Source: Acinetobacter calcoaceticus
GTDB lineage: Bacteria > Pseudomonadota > Gammaproteobacteria > Pseudomonadales > Moraxellaceae
Reading direction: 5' to 3'
Assembly (NCBI RefSeq): GCF_900520355.1
Contig: NZ_LS999521.1
Span: 1,178,001 to 1,242,000, forward strand
DNA length: 64,000 bases
Positions 44,783 through 53,629 of this stretch are shown here, piece after piece. Numbering within the stretch: the first letter of the stretch is position 1; each line of letters starts with the position of its first letter. The notes under the pieces were generated by a model, which was given only the letters and a program-made list of their open reading frames with translations, was not told where the DNA came from and did no database searches. Made by a program: the position numbers and the translations under genes.

Positions 44783-45928
44783 ATGTTGGCATACGATGCA
44801 GATTTAGAATTATTCCGTGATAATTTTAAACGTTTTATGAGTGAGCATATTGCGCCTCACTACGACCAATGGGAACGCGAAGGAATCATGCCTCGTTCAG
44901 TTTGGAATCAACTGGGTGAAAATGGCTATTTATGCGTGGATATTCCAGAAGAATATGGTGGTTATGGAGTTCCAACATACTATTCGTTAATGCTCGTTGA
45001 AGAGTCTGCACGTGCTGGTTTTTGTGCATTATCAACAGCCATTTCTTGCCACTCTGAAATTGCTGCACCCTATATTCTACATATTGGGACAGAAGAGCAA
45101 AAACAATACTGGCTACCGAAAATGGTAACAGGTGAAGTCGTTGGTGCAATTGGTATGACTGAGCCAGGAGCAGGTTCGGATTTACAATCAATGCGTACCA
45201 GTGCCATCTTGCAAGACGATCATTATTTATTAAATGGTTCAAAAACATTTATTTCAAATGGACAACATGCTGATCTTGTTGTACTTGCAGTAAAAACAGA
45301 TCCTCAAGCGCGTGCAAAAGGTGTTTCATTATTATTAGCTGACACTCACTTAGAAGGCTTTAAAAAAGGAACCAACCTCGACAAAATTGGCCTACATTCT
45401 CAAGATACCTCTGAGTTGTTTTTTGACAATGTGAAAGTACCGAAAGACCAGTTGCTTGGTCAAGCGGGGCAGGGTTTTACTTATTTAATGCAAGAATTAC
45501 CACGTGAACGTACTGCCATTGCATCTACTGCAATTGGGGCAATTCGCGGCGCAATTGATTTGGCAACAGCGTATGTAAAAGAACGCCAAGCATTTGGTCA
45601 ACCCATTTCACAATTCCAAAATACCCGTTTTGTTTTGGCACAAGCAAAAATTGATGAGCTTGCTACAGCTGCTTTTTATGAAAGAAACGTTGCTTTATAT
45701 CAAGAAGGCAAACTTGATGTTGAAACGGCTGCGGCATTGAAAAGTTTCAGTAGCGATATGCAAATGAAAGTCGCAGATAATTTGCTCCAACTTTTTGGTG
45801 GTTATGGCTATATGACCGAATATCCAATTTCACGTTTCTTTGTAGATGCTCGTATTCAACGTATTTACGGTGGTACAAACGAGATTATGAAAGAAATCGT
45901 AGCACGTGGATTAATTGGTAAAGCCTAA
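44783..45928 (+). CDS. Acyl-CoA dehydrogenase
   Basis: A 381-residue FAD-dependent acyl-CoA dehydrogenase with the usual three domains. The FAD-binding G-M-T-E-P-G-A-G-S-D-L is near residue 131, FISNGQHADL near 158, and the C-terminal GGYGYMTEYPISRFFVDARIQRIYGGTNEIM near 338-370. The residue that is Glu in MCAD/SCAD (I-Y-E-G-T) is Gly here, so the catalytic base is probably the Glu in L-P-R-E-R-T-A near residue 240, as in long-chain and isovaleryl-CoA enzymes. The chain-length or substrate is therefore uncertain. It is alone, without ETF or thiolase genes. Confidence 0.88.
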   Translation: MLAYDADLELFRDNFKRFMSEHIAPHYDQWEREGIMPRSVWNQLGENGYLCVDIPEEYGGYGVPTYYSLMLVEESARAGFCALSTAISCHSEIAAPYILHIGTEEQKQYWLPKMVTGEVVGAIGMTEPGAGSDLQSMRTSAILQDDHYLLNGSKTFISNGQHADLVVLAVKTDPQARAKGVSLLLADTHLEGFKKGTNLDKIGLHSQDTSELFFDNVKVPKDQLLGQAGQGFTYLMQELPRERTAIASTAIGAIRGAIDLATAYVKERQAFGQPISQFQNTRFVLAQAKIDELATAAFYERNVALYQEGKLDVETAAALKSFSSDMQMKVADNLLQLFGGYGYMTEYPISRFFVDARIQRIYGGTNEIMKEIVARGLIGKA

Positions 45929-45940
45929 TTAAATAGATTT

Positions 45941-45975
45941 AAAAAAAAGCCTGCCTTCGAGTAGGCTGTTTTTTT
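45941..45975. terminator. Bidirectional terminator after the acyl-CoA dehydrogenase
   Basis: AGCCTGC (45948-45954) and GTAGGCT (45961-45967) form a stem with one G-U pair, with A and T runs on both sides, between converging genes. Confidence 0.85.
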
Positions 45976-45976
45976 A

Positions 45977-46603
45977 CTATTTGGCAGGCCGATGAAGTAC
46001 AGGATAGTTTTGTTGTTTCGGTAGTTGGTGTAATGCATGATTAATCTTTCTTAAAAACTCATCGGCTTCATCTTGACGAACTGAATCTTCGGTGTAGGTG
46101 CTACGCTTTTGAATATTGACACTACAACCAATTATTTCCATATTTTCAGGATTAAAAGTCCAGTCATTTGGATTCTTTAAATTAATATTTAAATCGCTTT
46201 CACAGCTTTTCCATAAACGTAAAAACTCATTTGATAATTCTGTTCTAAATCCTCGTACTGGATAAACCGAAAATCCTTTCATCTCGGGATTGGCAAATTG
46301 CACAAACATGTCTACAGGCATACCACCCCAAACGATTGCAGTATGTTCTGGTAAAGTGATGCTAGTTAAATTTTTCTCTTTTAATGCATGCGCTTGTTCA
46401 TATTCCTGCTTAAAATGTTGTGATTGATAAGTGAGTTTGGTTTTAGGCGGTAAAGTAATACCTCGGATTTGATTGCTCACAGAAGTGATATAGTACGGGG
46501 AACGATCACTACCATTACAACCCGCAAGTGTTGAACATCCCCCACAGGCAGTTAAGCTAATACTCATAAAACTTAGCAGACCTAAAACAATAATTTTATT
46601 CAT
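45977..46603 (-). CDS. Hypothetical lipoprotein
   Basis: A 208-residue predicted lipoprotein. The signal peptide ends in the lipobox L-T-A-C with Cys at residue 20, followed by GGCSTLAGC, an unusual small cysteine-rich start. The mature domain (about 35-208) contains several charged helices and two more cysteines (in K-S-C-E-S-D and I-I-G-C-S-V) that could pair. I do not recognise the family. It stands alone between the acyl-CoA dehydrogenase terminator and the Fur-boxed esterase gene upstream on the same strand (107 bp away), so cotranscription with that gene is possible but not shown. Confidence 0.72.
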   Translation of the reverse strand: MNKIIVLGLLSFMSISLTACGGCSTLAGCNGSDRSPYYITSVSNQIRGITLPPKTKLTYQSQHFKQEYEQAHALKEKNLTSITLPEHTAIVWGGMPVDMFVQFANPEMKGFSVYPVRGFRTELSNEFLRLWKSCESDLNINLKNPNDWTFNPENMEIIGCSVNIQKRSTYTEDSVRQDEADEFLRKINHALHQLPKQQNYPVLHRPAK

Positions 46604-46710
46604 TCTATTTTACTGTTGTTATGACATCTTTAAGCAGTATAACCAATCTATGCTTTGATAGATCTATCTTTAAGAGAGGGGGGCATGCTTCTCTTTAATT
46701 TAGGTATGTT

Positions 46711-47655
46711 TTATTTAGCAGCTTGCTTTGTAGGCTCATCAAATAAAGATTTACAGCTTTCTAAGTTTTGGCACGAAGCAAACATAAGTGCTTTCGGTAA
46801 GCTACTATATAAATTAGTAATATGCTGTTCAGCAGGATTGTAAAAATGCCAATAAGTAAATTGATCTGAACGTTTATTTTCAAGAGCTTTAAAGAAATCT
46901 GTTTCATTAAACGTATTAGTAAGTTGAGTGCGAGGCCCGCCTTGTTCGTGTGTACCGACTGTGGTCATGAGCATTGGCGCTGTGAGTGGTTTTTGAGTTT
47001 GCCATTGATTCAACTTTTGAAATAGCATGCCTTGATCAAACCAGAGAGATGGGCTTGCAGCAAAGTAACGCTGGAACGCAGCAGGCTTTTGAAAAAAATG
47101 ATAAAGCACAAATAAGCCGCCAAAAGAATGTCCATATAGGCTCTGTTGTTGGCTATTCATTGGAAACTGTTTGGCGATTTCTGGTTTGAGCTCATCGTTT
47201 AAAAATGCGATGAACTGGTCAGCACCACCATATTTATATTTACCTTGTGCCTGAAATTCAGCAGAAGGTTTTGGCGTGTAATCATAAGCACGTTTTTGTG
47301 CATCAAAAGTTTTTTGTTTAGGGTAACCGACCGCGACGATCATCAGCGGGCCTAAACCTAATTTTGTAGAACCAGTGCCAATAGATTGAGCGATATTGAC
47401 TGCACTTGGAAAGGTTGCATTTCCATCTAAAATATAAAGTACCGGATAACCATGTTGTGGTGGGGCAACGGGTGGTTTATAGATTTGAATTAAATAATCA
47501 TGGCCTGTATTTTTAGATTTAATTTGAAATTGTGCCTGATTATTTTGAAAAACGATTTTTGATTGATTTTGTATAGGATTTTGAGCTAAAGCAGCACAAC
47601 TTATTAAAGAGCTCAGAAGAAAACAGCAAGGTAAAAAGAAAAATGAGTTATGCAT
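46711..47655 (-). CDS. Esterase-D-type alpha/beta hydrolase, likely siderophore esterase (Fes/IroE-like)
   Basis: A 314-residue secreted hydrolase of the putative esterase family (PF00756). The signal peptide ends near residue 24 (C-A-A-L-A). The nucleophile elbow is Y-G-H-S-F-G-G with Ser at 177, an LYILDGNATF strand precedes it, and the catalytic His is probably in A-E-Q-H-I near 278. A strong Fur-box-like site at 47688-47706 precedes the gene. Family members IroE, BesA and Fes hydrolyse ferric-siderophore esters, so an iron-release role is the best guess, though esterase D and feruloyl esterases share the fold. ATG 47655 was chosen; a TTG upstream lacks support. Confidence 0.82.
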   Translation of the reverse strand: MHNSFFFLPCCFLLSSLISCAALAQNPIQNQSKIVFQNNQAQFQIKSKNTGHDYLIQIYKPPVAPPQHGYPVLYILDGNATFPSAVNIAQSIGTGSTKLGLGPLMIVAVGYPKQKTFDAQKRAYDYTPKPSAEFQAQGKYKYGGADQFIAFLNDELKPEIAKQFPMNSQQQSLYGHSFGGLFVLYHFFQKPAAFQRYFAASPSLWFDQGMLFQKLNQWQTQKPLTAPMLMTTVGTHEQGGPRTQLTNTFNETDFFKALENKRSDQFTYWHFYNPAEQHITNLYSSLPKALMFASCQNLESCKSLFDEPTKQAAK

Positions 47656-47687
47656 AATGGACAATAGTAAAATTTATAACACAAATG

Positions 47688-47706
47688 ATAAATGAAAATC
47701 ATTATC
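47688..47706. promoter_or_regulatory. Fur-box-like site upstream of the esterase gene
   Basis: ATAAATGAAAATCATTATC matches 15 of 19 positions of the Fur consensus, 32 bp before the ATG of the esterase gene. It predicts iron repression. The plus-strand pheA begins 133 bp further on and is less likely the target. Confidence 0.8.
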
Positions 47707-47839
47707 AAATAAAGTGATCAAAGAAATGTGAGCAAAAAGGTTAATGAAAAAAGCTCTTACAGCCATATTGCCTAACAAATCAAAGCAGACTATTGTTATA
47801 CTCTCGTTTAAAAGATGATTTTACTGAGGCTGCATTCTA

Positions 47840-48949
47840 ATGATCAACGATGATCAAAACAAAACGACTTCTCTTAGTTTAGAACAAATTCGCGAAGATA
47901 TTGATAGCGTAGATCAACAGATTCAAGAATTATTAAATCGACGCGCAAGCCTTGCTGAAGCTGTTGCAAAAGCTAAATTTGCTTCTGAAGAGAATCCTTT
48001 GTTTTATCGTCCTGAGCGTGAAGCGCAGGTATTACGTAAAGTCATGGAGCGCAACCAAGGTCCTTTGTCTGATGTAACCATGGCGCGTTTGTTCCGTGAA
48101 ATTATGTCTGCTTGCCTTGCTTTAGAAGCGCCGCAAAGTATTGCATTTTTAGGACCAGAAGGGACTTTTACTCAGTCTGCTGTGCTTAAGCATTTTGGTA
48201 AAGATGCGGTTGTACGTCCACTTCCAACCATTGATGAAGTCTTCCGTGAAGTGGAAGCAGGCAGTGCACATTACGGTGTGGTTCCAGTCGAGAACTCATC
48301 TGAAGGTGTTGTGAACCATACTTTAGATTGCTTCAAAACATCGAATTTAAATGTGATTGGTGAAGTTGAATTACGTATTCATCATCAATTTCTTGTTTCT
48401 GAAAATACACGTAAAGACAGTATTAAGCAGATTTATGCTCATCAACAAACTTTGGCTCAATGTCGCCAATGGTTAGATGCGCATTATCCGGGTGTTGAGC
48501 GCGTTGCTTTAAACTCAAATGCAGAAGCTGCACGTCGTATTCGTAATGAATGGCATTCGGCAGCGATTGCATCTGATATTGCAGCAGGCATGTATAACCT
48601 TGAAATCTTACATAGCAATATTGAAGATAATCCGGAAAACACAACACGATTCTTAGTCATTGGCCGTGAAAAAATTCCACAAAGTGGCAATGATAAAACA
48701 TCGTTATTGATTTCAGCGCATGACCGTGCGGGTGCTTTATTAGAAATTTTAGCGCCATTTGCAAAACATAATATTAGCTTAACAAGTATTGAGACTCGTC
48801 CAGCATTACCTGAAAAATGGGCATATGTATTCTTTATCGATTTAGAAGGGCATATCGAACAAGAGAATGTTGCTGCTGCGATTAATGATATTCGCCCAAT
48901 GGTGAAAGAGATCCGTATTTTAGGTTCTTATCCTGCCGCTGTTCTGTAA
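47840..48949 (+). CDS. pheA: Chorismate mutase/prephenate dehydratase (P-protein)
   Basis: A 369-residue bifunctional enzyme. The N-terminal chorismate mutase covers about residues 10-95 (I-D-S-V-D-Q-Q-I-Q-E-L-L-N-R-R). The prephenate dehydratase domain starts with FLGPEGTFTQSA near 105 and has V-P-V-E-N-S-S-E-G near 149 and T-T-R-F-L-V near 270. The ACT domain covers about 285-369, with the Phe-binding G-A-L-L-E-I-L-A-P-F and S-I-E-T-R-P-A. It makes phenylpyruvate from chorismate and is feedback-inhibited by phenylalanine. It precedes tyrA-aroA by 107 bp on the same strand, and the pair covers the chorismate branch to Phe and Tyr. Confidence 0.96.
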   Translation: MINDDQNKTTSLSLEQIREDIDSVDQQIQELLNRRASLAEAVAKAKFASEENPLFYRPEREAQVLRKVMERNQGPLSDVTMARLFREIMSACLALEAPQSIAFLGPEGTFTQSAVLKHFGKDAVVRPLPTIDEVFREVEAGSAHYGVVPVENSSEGVVNHTLDCFKTSNLNVIGEVELRIHHQFLVSENTRKDSIKQIYAHQQTLAQCRQWLDAHYPGVERVALNSNAEAARRIRNEWHSAAIASDIAAGMYNLEILHSNIEDNPENTTRFLVIGREKIPQSGNDKTSLLISAHDRAGALLEILAPFAKHNISLTSIETRPALPEKWAYVFFIDLEGHIEQENVAAAINDIRPMVKEIRILGSYPAAVL

Positions 48950-49056
48950 TCACTTATGTTGGAATAATGACATGCATGAAGATAAGCATGTCATTATGCT
49001 TAAAAACAAATTGCTCAATGGTTTAAATATCTTTGAGCAAAAGCAAAGTTGAAGTT

Positions 49057-51303
49057 ATGTCACAACCCCTATTTAAAAAAGTTGCATTTATTGGTTTAGG
49101 ACTCATCGGGTCGAGTTTAGCTCGTGTTATTGTTGCAGAAAAGTTGGCGACAACTATTGTGGCATCTACACGCTCACATAAAACTTTAGAAGATGCAAAA
49201 TCACTTGGTTTAATACACGAAGGATTTTCTGATCCGGTTGAAGCCGTGAAAGGGGCAGATTTAGTCGTTTTAGCCTTGCCAGTGCGTGCTACACAAAAAG
49301 TGCTTGAGCAAATTAAACCTTATTTGTCGGCAACCACAATTTTAACCGATGTAGGAAGCACAAAAGGTAATGTCGTTGATGCAGCGAAAGCTGTATTTGG
49401 TGAAGATTTACCAGAAGGTTTTGTACCGGGGCATCCTATTGCGGGTAGTGAACACACAGGTGTTCACGCGGGTAAAGTTGACTTATTTGCAAATCATAAA
49501 GTGATTTTAACGCCGTTACCAACAAGTGCAGAATGGGCTGTTAATAAACTGATTCAACTTTGGTCGGCAGCAAAAGCTGAAGTCATTTGTATGGATGTTG
49601 CCAAGCATGATGAAGTGCTGGCACATACGAGTCATCTACCACATTTAATGGCATTTAATCTGGTCGAGCAACTTGCGAACCGTGAAGATAATCTCGATAT
49701 TTTCCGTTATGCAGCAGGTGGTTTTCGTGACTTTTCGCGGATTGCTGCCAGTGATCCACAAATGTGGCATGACATTTTCTTTGCCAATAAAACAGCCATA
49801 TTAAATGCTGTAGATGGTTTTGAAAAACAGCTTACAGTACTTAGAAAATTGATTGAAAACGAAGATTCTCATGCATTAATGGGTTTACTCGGCCATGCTC
49901 AAGCAGCACGTCAGCACTTCAATCATATGTTAGCCAAAAAACCTTTAATGGAGAAAAATAAGGTGACACAGCAATTCAGTATCTTACCGGGAAATAAAAC
50001 TTTTAAAGGTAAATTTACCGTACCGGGTGACAAATCTGTGTCACATCGCTCCATTATGTTTGGTGCTATTGCCGAAGGCACTACTCATGTCACTGGCTTC
50101 CTTGAAGGTGAAGATGCATTAGCAACTTTGCAAGCTTTCCGTGATATGGGAGTAAGTATTGAAGGTCCTAACAATGGTGAAGTGACTATTCATGGTGTAG
50201 GCATGCATGGTTTAAAAGCACCAGTAAGTGCTTTATATATGGGCAACTCTGGAACAAGCATGCGTTTGCTTTCAGGTATGTTATCAGCTCAAAAGTTTGA
50301 TTCTGTCATGACAGGTGATGCTTCACTTTCTAAACGTCCAATGGAGCGTATTGCTAAACCATTGCGTTTAATGGGCGCACAAATTCGAACTACGGGTGAA
50401 AAAGGTACACCACCTGTCAGCATTACTGGCGGTCAACAATTAAAAGCGATTCAATACGATTTACCAATGGCATCTGCTCAAGTGAAGTCTGGTATTTTAC
50501 TGGCTGGCTTATGGGCTGAAGGTGAAATTTCTGTGACAGAACCAGAGCCAACACGTGACCATACTGAACGTATGCTTCGTGCATTTGGTTATGATGTTAA
50601 AACTGAAGGCAACAAAATTTCTCTAGTTGGTGGCGGCAAATTAGTAGGTACTGATATTCAAGTACCATCGGATATTTCATCTGCTGCTTTCTTTATGGTG
50701 GGTGCTGCAATTACTGAAGGTGCAGACGTTGTGCTTGAAGCAGTAGGGATTAACCCAACGCGTACTGGCGTAATCGAAATTTTAAAACAAATGGGTGCTG
50801 ACCTAACTGTTGAAAATGAGCGTATTGCAGGCGGTGAACCTATTGCTGATATTCATATTAAAGGCTCGCGTACACTTAAAGGCATTCATATGCCAGAAGA
50901 CCAAGTGCCTTTAGCAATCGATGAATTCCCAGCATTATTTATTGCAGCAGCTTGTGCTGAAGGACAGACCGTATTAACTGGCGCAGCAGAGCTTCGCGTG
51001 AAAGAGTCTGACCGCATTCAAGTGATGGCAGATGGCTTAAAAATTATGGGTATTGATTGCACACCAACTGAAGATGGCATCATTATTGAAGGCAAGGGTA
51101 AGTCTGGCGATTGGTCACCAATCTTTACAGGTGGTGAAGTTGAATCACACCATGACCATCGTATTGCCATGAGCTTTAGTATGGCAGGCCTTCGTAATTC
51201 TGGTCCGATTACGATTCAGGGTACGGAAACAGTTGCGACAAGCTTCCCAACTTTTACTGAGTTGGCGAATCGTGCAGGCTTAACGATTGAAGTTAGCCAA
51301 TAA
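49057..51303 (+). CDS. tyrA-aroA: Bifunctional prephenate dehydrogenase / EPSP synthase (TyrA-AroA fusion)
   Basis: A 748-residue fusion. Residues 1-300 form the NAD-dependent prephenate dehydrogenase, with GLGLIGSS near residue 12 and H-P-I-A-G-S-E-H near 128. Residues 308-748 form 3-phosphoshikimate 1-carboxyvinyltransferase, with P-G-D-K-S-V-S-H-R-S near 323, L-Y-M-G-N-S-G-T-S-M-R near 390 and the RPMERI motif near 428. It joins a tyrosine step to the shikimate pathway step that makes EPSP, a known arrangement in Acinetobacter and Pseudomonas. ATG 49057 was chosen over a TTG eight codons upstream because it gives the family N-terminus. The AroA part resembles the class II (glyphosate-tolerant) type by motif; that is a suggestion only. 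Confidence 0.94.
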   Translation: MSQPLFKKVAFIGLGLIGSSLARVIVAEKLATTIVASTRSHKTLEDAKSLGLIHEGFSDPVEAVKGADLVVLALPVRATQKVLEQIKPYLSATTILTDVGSTKGNVVDAAKAVFGEDLPEGFVPGHPIAGSEHTGVHAGKVDLFANHKVILTPLPTSAEWAVNKLIQLWSAAKAEVICMDVAKHDEVLAHTSHLPHLMAFNLVEQLANREDNLDIFRYAAGGFRDFSRIAASDPQMWHDIFFANKTAILNAVDGFEKQLTVLRKLIENEDSHALMGLLGHAQAARQHFNHMLAKKPLMEKNKVTQQFSILPGNKTFKGKFTVPGDKSVSHRSIMFGAIAEGTTHVTGFLEGEDALATLQAFRDMGVSIEGPNNGEVTIHGVGMHGLKAPVSALYMGNSGTSMRLLSGMLSAQKFDSVMTGDASLSKRPMERIAKPLRLMGAQIRTTGEKGTPPVSITGGQQLKAIQYDLPMASAQVKSGILLAGLWAEGEISVTEPEPTRDHTERMLRAFGYDVKTEGNKISLVGGGKLVGTDIQVPSDISSAAFFMVGAAITEGADVVLEAVGINPTRTGVIEILKQMGADLTVENERIAGGEPIADIHIKGSRTLKGIHMPEDQVPLAIDEFPALFIAAACAEGQTVLTGAAELRVKESDRIQVMADGLKIMGIDCTPTEDGIIIEGKGKSGDWSPIFTGGEVESHHDHRIAMSFSMAGLRNSGPITIQGTETVATSFPTFTELANRAGLTIEVSQ

Positions 51304-51348
51304 CTTTTTACCTAACACATTTTATAATTGCTAACACAATAGCAACGG

Positions 51349-51383
51349 CAGCAGCGGGCTAAATGCTTGGCTGCTGTTTGTTT
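51349..51383 (+). terminator. Terminator after tyrA-aroA
   Basis: CAGCAGC (51349-51355) pairs with GCTGCTG (51370-51376), followed by TTTGTTTATT. The loop is 14 bases, so the hairpin is only moderately strong. Confidence 0.6.
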
Positions 51384-51430
51384 ATTGCTTATGCTAAGTG
51401 CAGATAATGATAAAAGTGTTAGGACAAAGG

Positions 51431-51814
51431 ATGAAAAAATTACAATTTATTGCCAGTTGCCCACAACATGGGGTGCTTGATCATCCACCAAATGAATGCC
51501 ATATCACCCAAGAATATGTCGCGGCTTTATTATTTAAACAATTGGAACATTATGGTTTTGATGCGCAGCATATTGTGCATGAACATGAAAAAGTAGAAGT
51601 CAGTATTGATAATCATCTTTTACCCTTGTCTATTACTTGTCAAAAAACAGACCATGATGGGCATTTGATGTGTGAAATTTCTGCCAATCCCGATGAAGAG
51701 CAAGATTGGTTTGAGAAAATTGAAACACAAAGCATCATTCGTCAGCTTGCACAGGCAGTTGAAAATAGTCTGAAAGCTGATCAGAGTTTTTCACAATTTA
51801 TTTGGAAGTCTTGA
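51431..51814 (+). CDS. Conserved hypothetical small protein
   Basis: A 127-residue cytosolic protein of unknown family. It begins MKKLQFIASCPQHG, with cysteines near residues 10, 20, 75 and 84 and several histidines (for example HIVHEHE near 53-59). The Cys and His content might indicate metal binding, which is speculation. Start ATG 51431 has AGG-type sequence just before it; an 11-codon upstream extension lacks support. It follows the tyrA-aroA terminator and precedes a perfect-stem terminator, so it is a one-gene unit. Confidence 0.65.
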   Translation: MKKLQFIASCPQHGVLDHPPNECHITQEYVAALLFKQLEHYGFDAQHIVHEHEKVEVSIDNHLLPLSITCQKTDHDGHLMCEISANPDEEQDWFEKIETQSIIRQLAQAVENSLKADQSFSQFIWKS

Positions 51815-51837
51815 TCAATTAATTATATTTTTATGAA

Positions 51838-51868
51838 GTAAGGGTGAACATATTTGTTCACCCTTTTA
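51838..51868 (+). terminator. Terminator of the small hypothetical gene
   Basis: AAGGGTGAACA (51840-51850) pairs perfectly with TGTTCACCCTT (51855-51865) around a 4-base loop and is followed by a short T run. Confidence 0.85.
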
Positions 51869-52048
51869 ATTTATTAATATTGATAAGAATTATTTATTTT
51901 TGTAGTGACATTATTTAATAAAAATTAACAAACGAAAAAATAATATTGTTTGCATTTTGAACTAATTTTCTATTAATTTAAAAATGCTTTTTAACAAAAA
52001 ACTACTCAATTTCTTCTTCTTATTTATATTATTTTACAGAGAATTAAC

Positions 52049-53479
52049 ATGAATATAATTTCCAGTTATTATTCAAAAGGCTTTGGTATATTGATTATCT
52101 CCTTATTATCAGCGTGTAATAGTGATGATCAAGATACAACCATAAATTCAACTAATCAGAAGCTGTTAGAAGAAACTATTACTTCCTTGGAGAATCTTAA
52201 GCAAAATTTAGTATGGCAAGAAAATCAGTGTGATAGTGTCTATTCTAAAGTTATCGGTGAGGTGGCAATTGCTCAAAAATCAGCGGCAGAACTAAGAGCT
52301 AATATCGCTAGTTCAGATAATTTAGGAGTTTTTCTTGATAATCAAATTATTCCTAAACTAGCTCAGCTTACCGATGAGTCGACTGTATTAAGAGTGAGGT
52401 GTAATGCCCCCGACTATGATGGAACAGGAGTAAGTATTGAGCGGCCTGCCATGCTAAGAGAAATGTTAAGTGAATGGCAAGGAACAATTAATTTATTAAT
52501 TCGTCAAATAAATAATCCGCCCGATATGAATCCTGAAATTAAATTAGCTTCATTAACAAATATTAATATTAATCAATCAACATTAGCAAAGTCCAAATTT
52601 AAAGATTGTTCAGATAGTTTTTGTCCAGAAATGACGGTTATTCCATCTGGTAGTTTTTTTATGGGTGGAAACATAAATGAGCAAGAACAACAAAATGTAC
52701 CGTCTCAATCTCGACCATATGAATTACCTCAACACTTAGTACAAATCGAAAAACCATTTGCAATGTCAACTTATGAAACAACAATTGCTGAGTTTCAGGC
52801 TTTCCAAAAAGAAACTGGATGGGAAGTCGAGGGATGCCGTAATTGGGAAACGCGCGATGGTGTTTTCAATATGTGGTATCGAGATGATTTAAATCCAAAT
52901 AATTCGGGTATGAATCAAACACTTCAGGATCCTGTTGTATGTGTACGCCGTGAAGATGGAAGAGAATTTGCGAAATGGTTATCTAAAAAAACAGGTCAGA
53001 CATACCGTCTACCAACAGAAGTTGAGTGGGAATATGCAGCGCGTGCTGGAACGACAACAGCATATTATTGGGGAGATGACCTTAATCTTGATCAAGCTTG
53101 TAAATATGCAAATGTATTAGATCCAACTACAGCGGTAGCACTACCCCAAACAAGTGGTTGGAATCTATTTAATTGTACGGATGGTTATGCATTTACGTCA
53201 CCAGTCGGGAAATTTTTACCAAACAATTTTGGTTTATATGATATGAGTGCCAACGCACGAGAATGGGTGGATGATTGTTGGCATTCAAATTATGAAAGTG
53301 CTCCTAGCGTGAATCGTCGTTGGGGTGAGGAAAATAATGGACAGTGTAATTTCCCAGTTTTACGTGGAGGAGCATGGATATATAACACTTATAATGTACG
53401 AACTGCTTATCGTAATGCTTATGTAACCTCACAAGCTCGTTCAATTATGTGGGGATTCCGTTTGGTTCGTGAAATTTAG
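52049..53479 (+). CDS. Lipoprotein with SUMF1/FGE-like domain, catalytic cysteines absent
   Basis: A 476-residue lipoprotein. The signal peptide ends in a lipobox L-L-S-A-C with Cys near residue 22, followed by a helical stretch (about 30-105) that looks like a coiled coil. The SUMF1 (formylglycine-generating-enzyme-like) domain starts near 190 with M-T-V-I-P-S-G-S-F-F-M-G-G and includes YRLPTEVEWEYAARAGT near 325 and PNNFGLYDMSANAREWVDD near 391. The GGAWIYNTYNVRTAYRN motif is where active FGE has a Cys pair (G-G-S-x-L-C...C); here both are missing. It is thus probably a non-catalytic relative such as PvdO. Flanks are very AT-rich. Function unknown. Confidence 0.83.
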   Translation: MNIISSYYSKGFGILIISLLSACNSDDQDTTINSTNQKLLEETITSLENLKQNLVWQENQCDSVYSKVIGEVAIAQKSAAELRANIASSDNLGVFLDNQIIPKLAQLTDESTVLRVRCNAPDYDGTGVSIERPAMLREMLSEWQGTINLLIRQINNPPDMNPEIKLASLTNININQSTLAKSKFKDCSDSFCPEMTVIPSGSFFMGGNINEQEQQNVPSQSRPYELPQHLVQIEKPFAMSTYETTIAEFQAFQKETGWEVEGCRNWETRDGVFNMWYRDDLNPNNSGMNQTLQDPVVCVRREDGREFAKWLSKKTGQTYRLPTEVEWEYAARAGTTTAYYWGDDLNLDQACKYANVLDPTTAVALPQTSGWNLFNCTDGYAFTSPVGKFLPNNFGLYDMSANAREWVDDCWHSNYESAPSVNRRWGEENNGQCNFPVLRGGAWIYNTYNVRTAYRNAYVTSQARSIMWGFRLVREI

Positions 53480-53525
53480 CTTTGATTTTTATATCTAATA
53501 TATTCTACATTTAAAGCCATTTTTT

Positions 53526-53575
53526 AATTTATCAGCGTCGATTTTAATAAAAAGCTAAAACTGCGCTGATAAATT
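53526..53575. repeat. 12-bp inverted repeat, 26-base spacer
   Basis: AATTTATCAGCG (53526-53537) and CGCTGATAAATT (53564-53575) are exact reverse complements. It lies between the SUMF1-like gene and pepD; there is no T run, so it may be a weak terminator or an operator for pepD. Confidence 0.6.
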
Positions 53576-53629
53576 CTTATCTTTTAATAAACCTACGTTT
53601 ATTAAGAATATTTGTGAGAGTATAAATAT

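Noticed and set aside
46655-46843. 62-residue plus-strand frame opposite the esterase gene end
   Set aside because: Overlaps the coding sequence of the esterase on the other strand and lacks a protein-like composition or start signal.
51412-51430. GATAATGATAA half-match to a Fur box before the gene at 51431
   Set aside because: Only one half of the palindrome is present, about 13 of 19 matches, and the site directly abuts the start codon.
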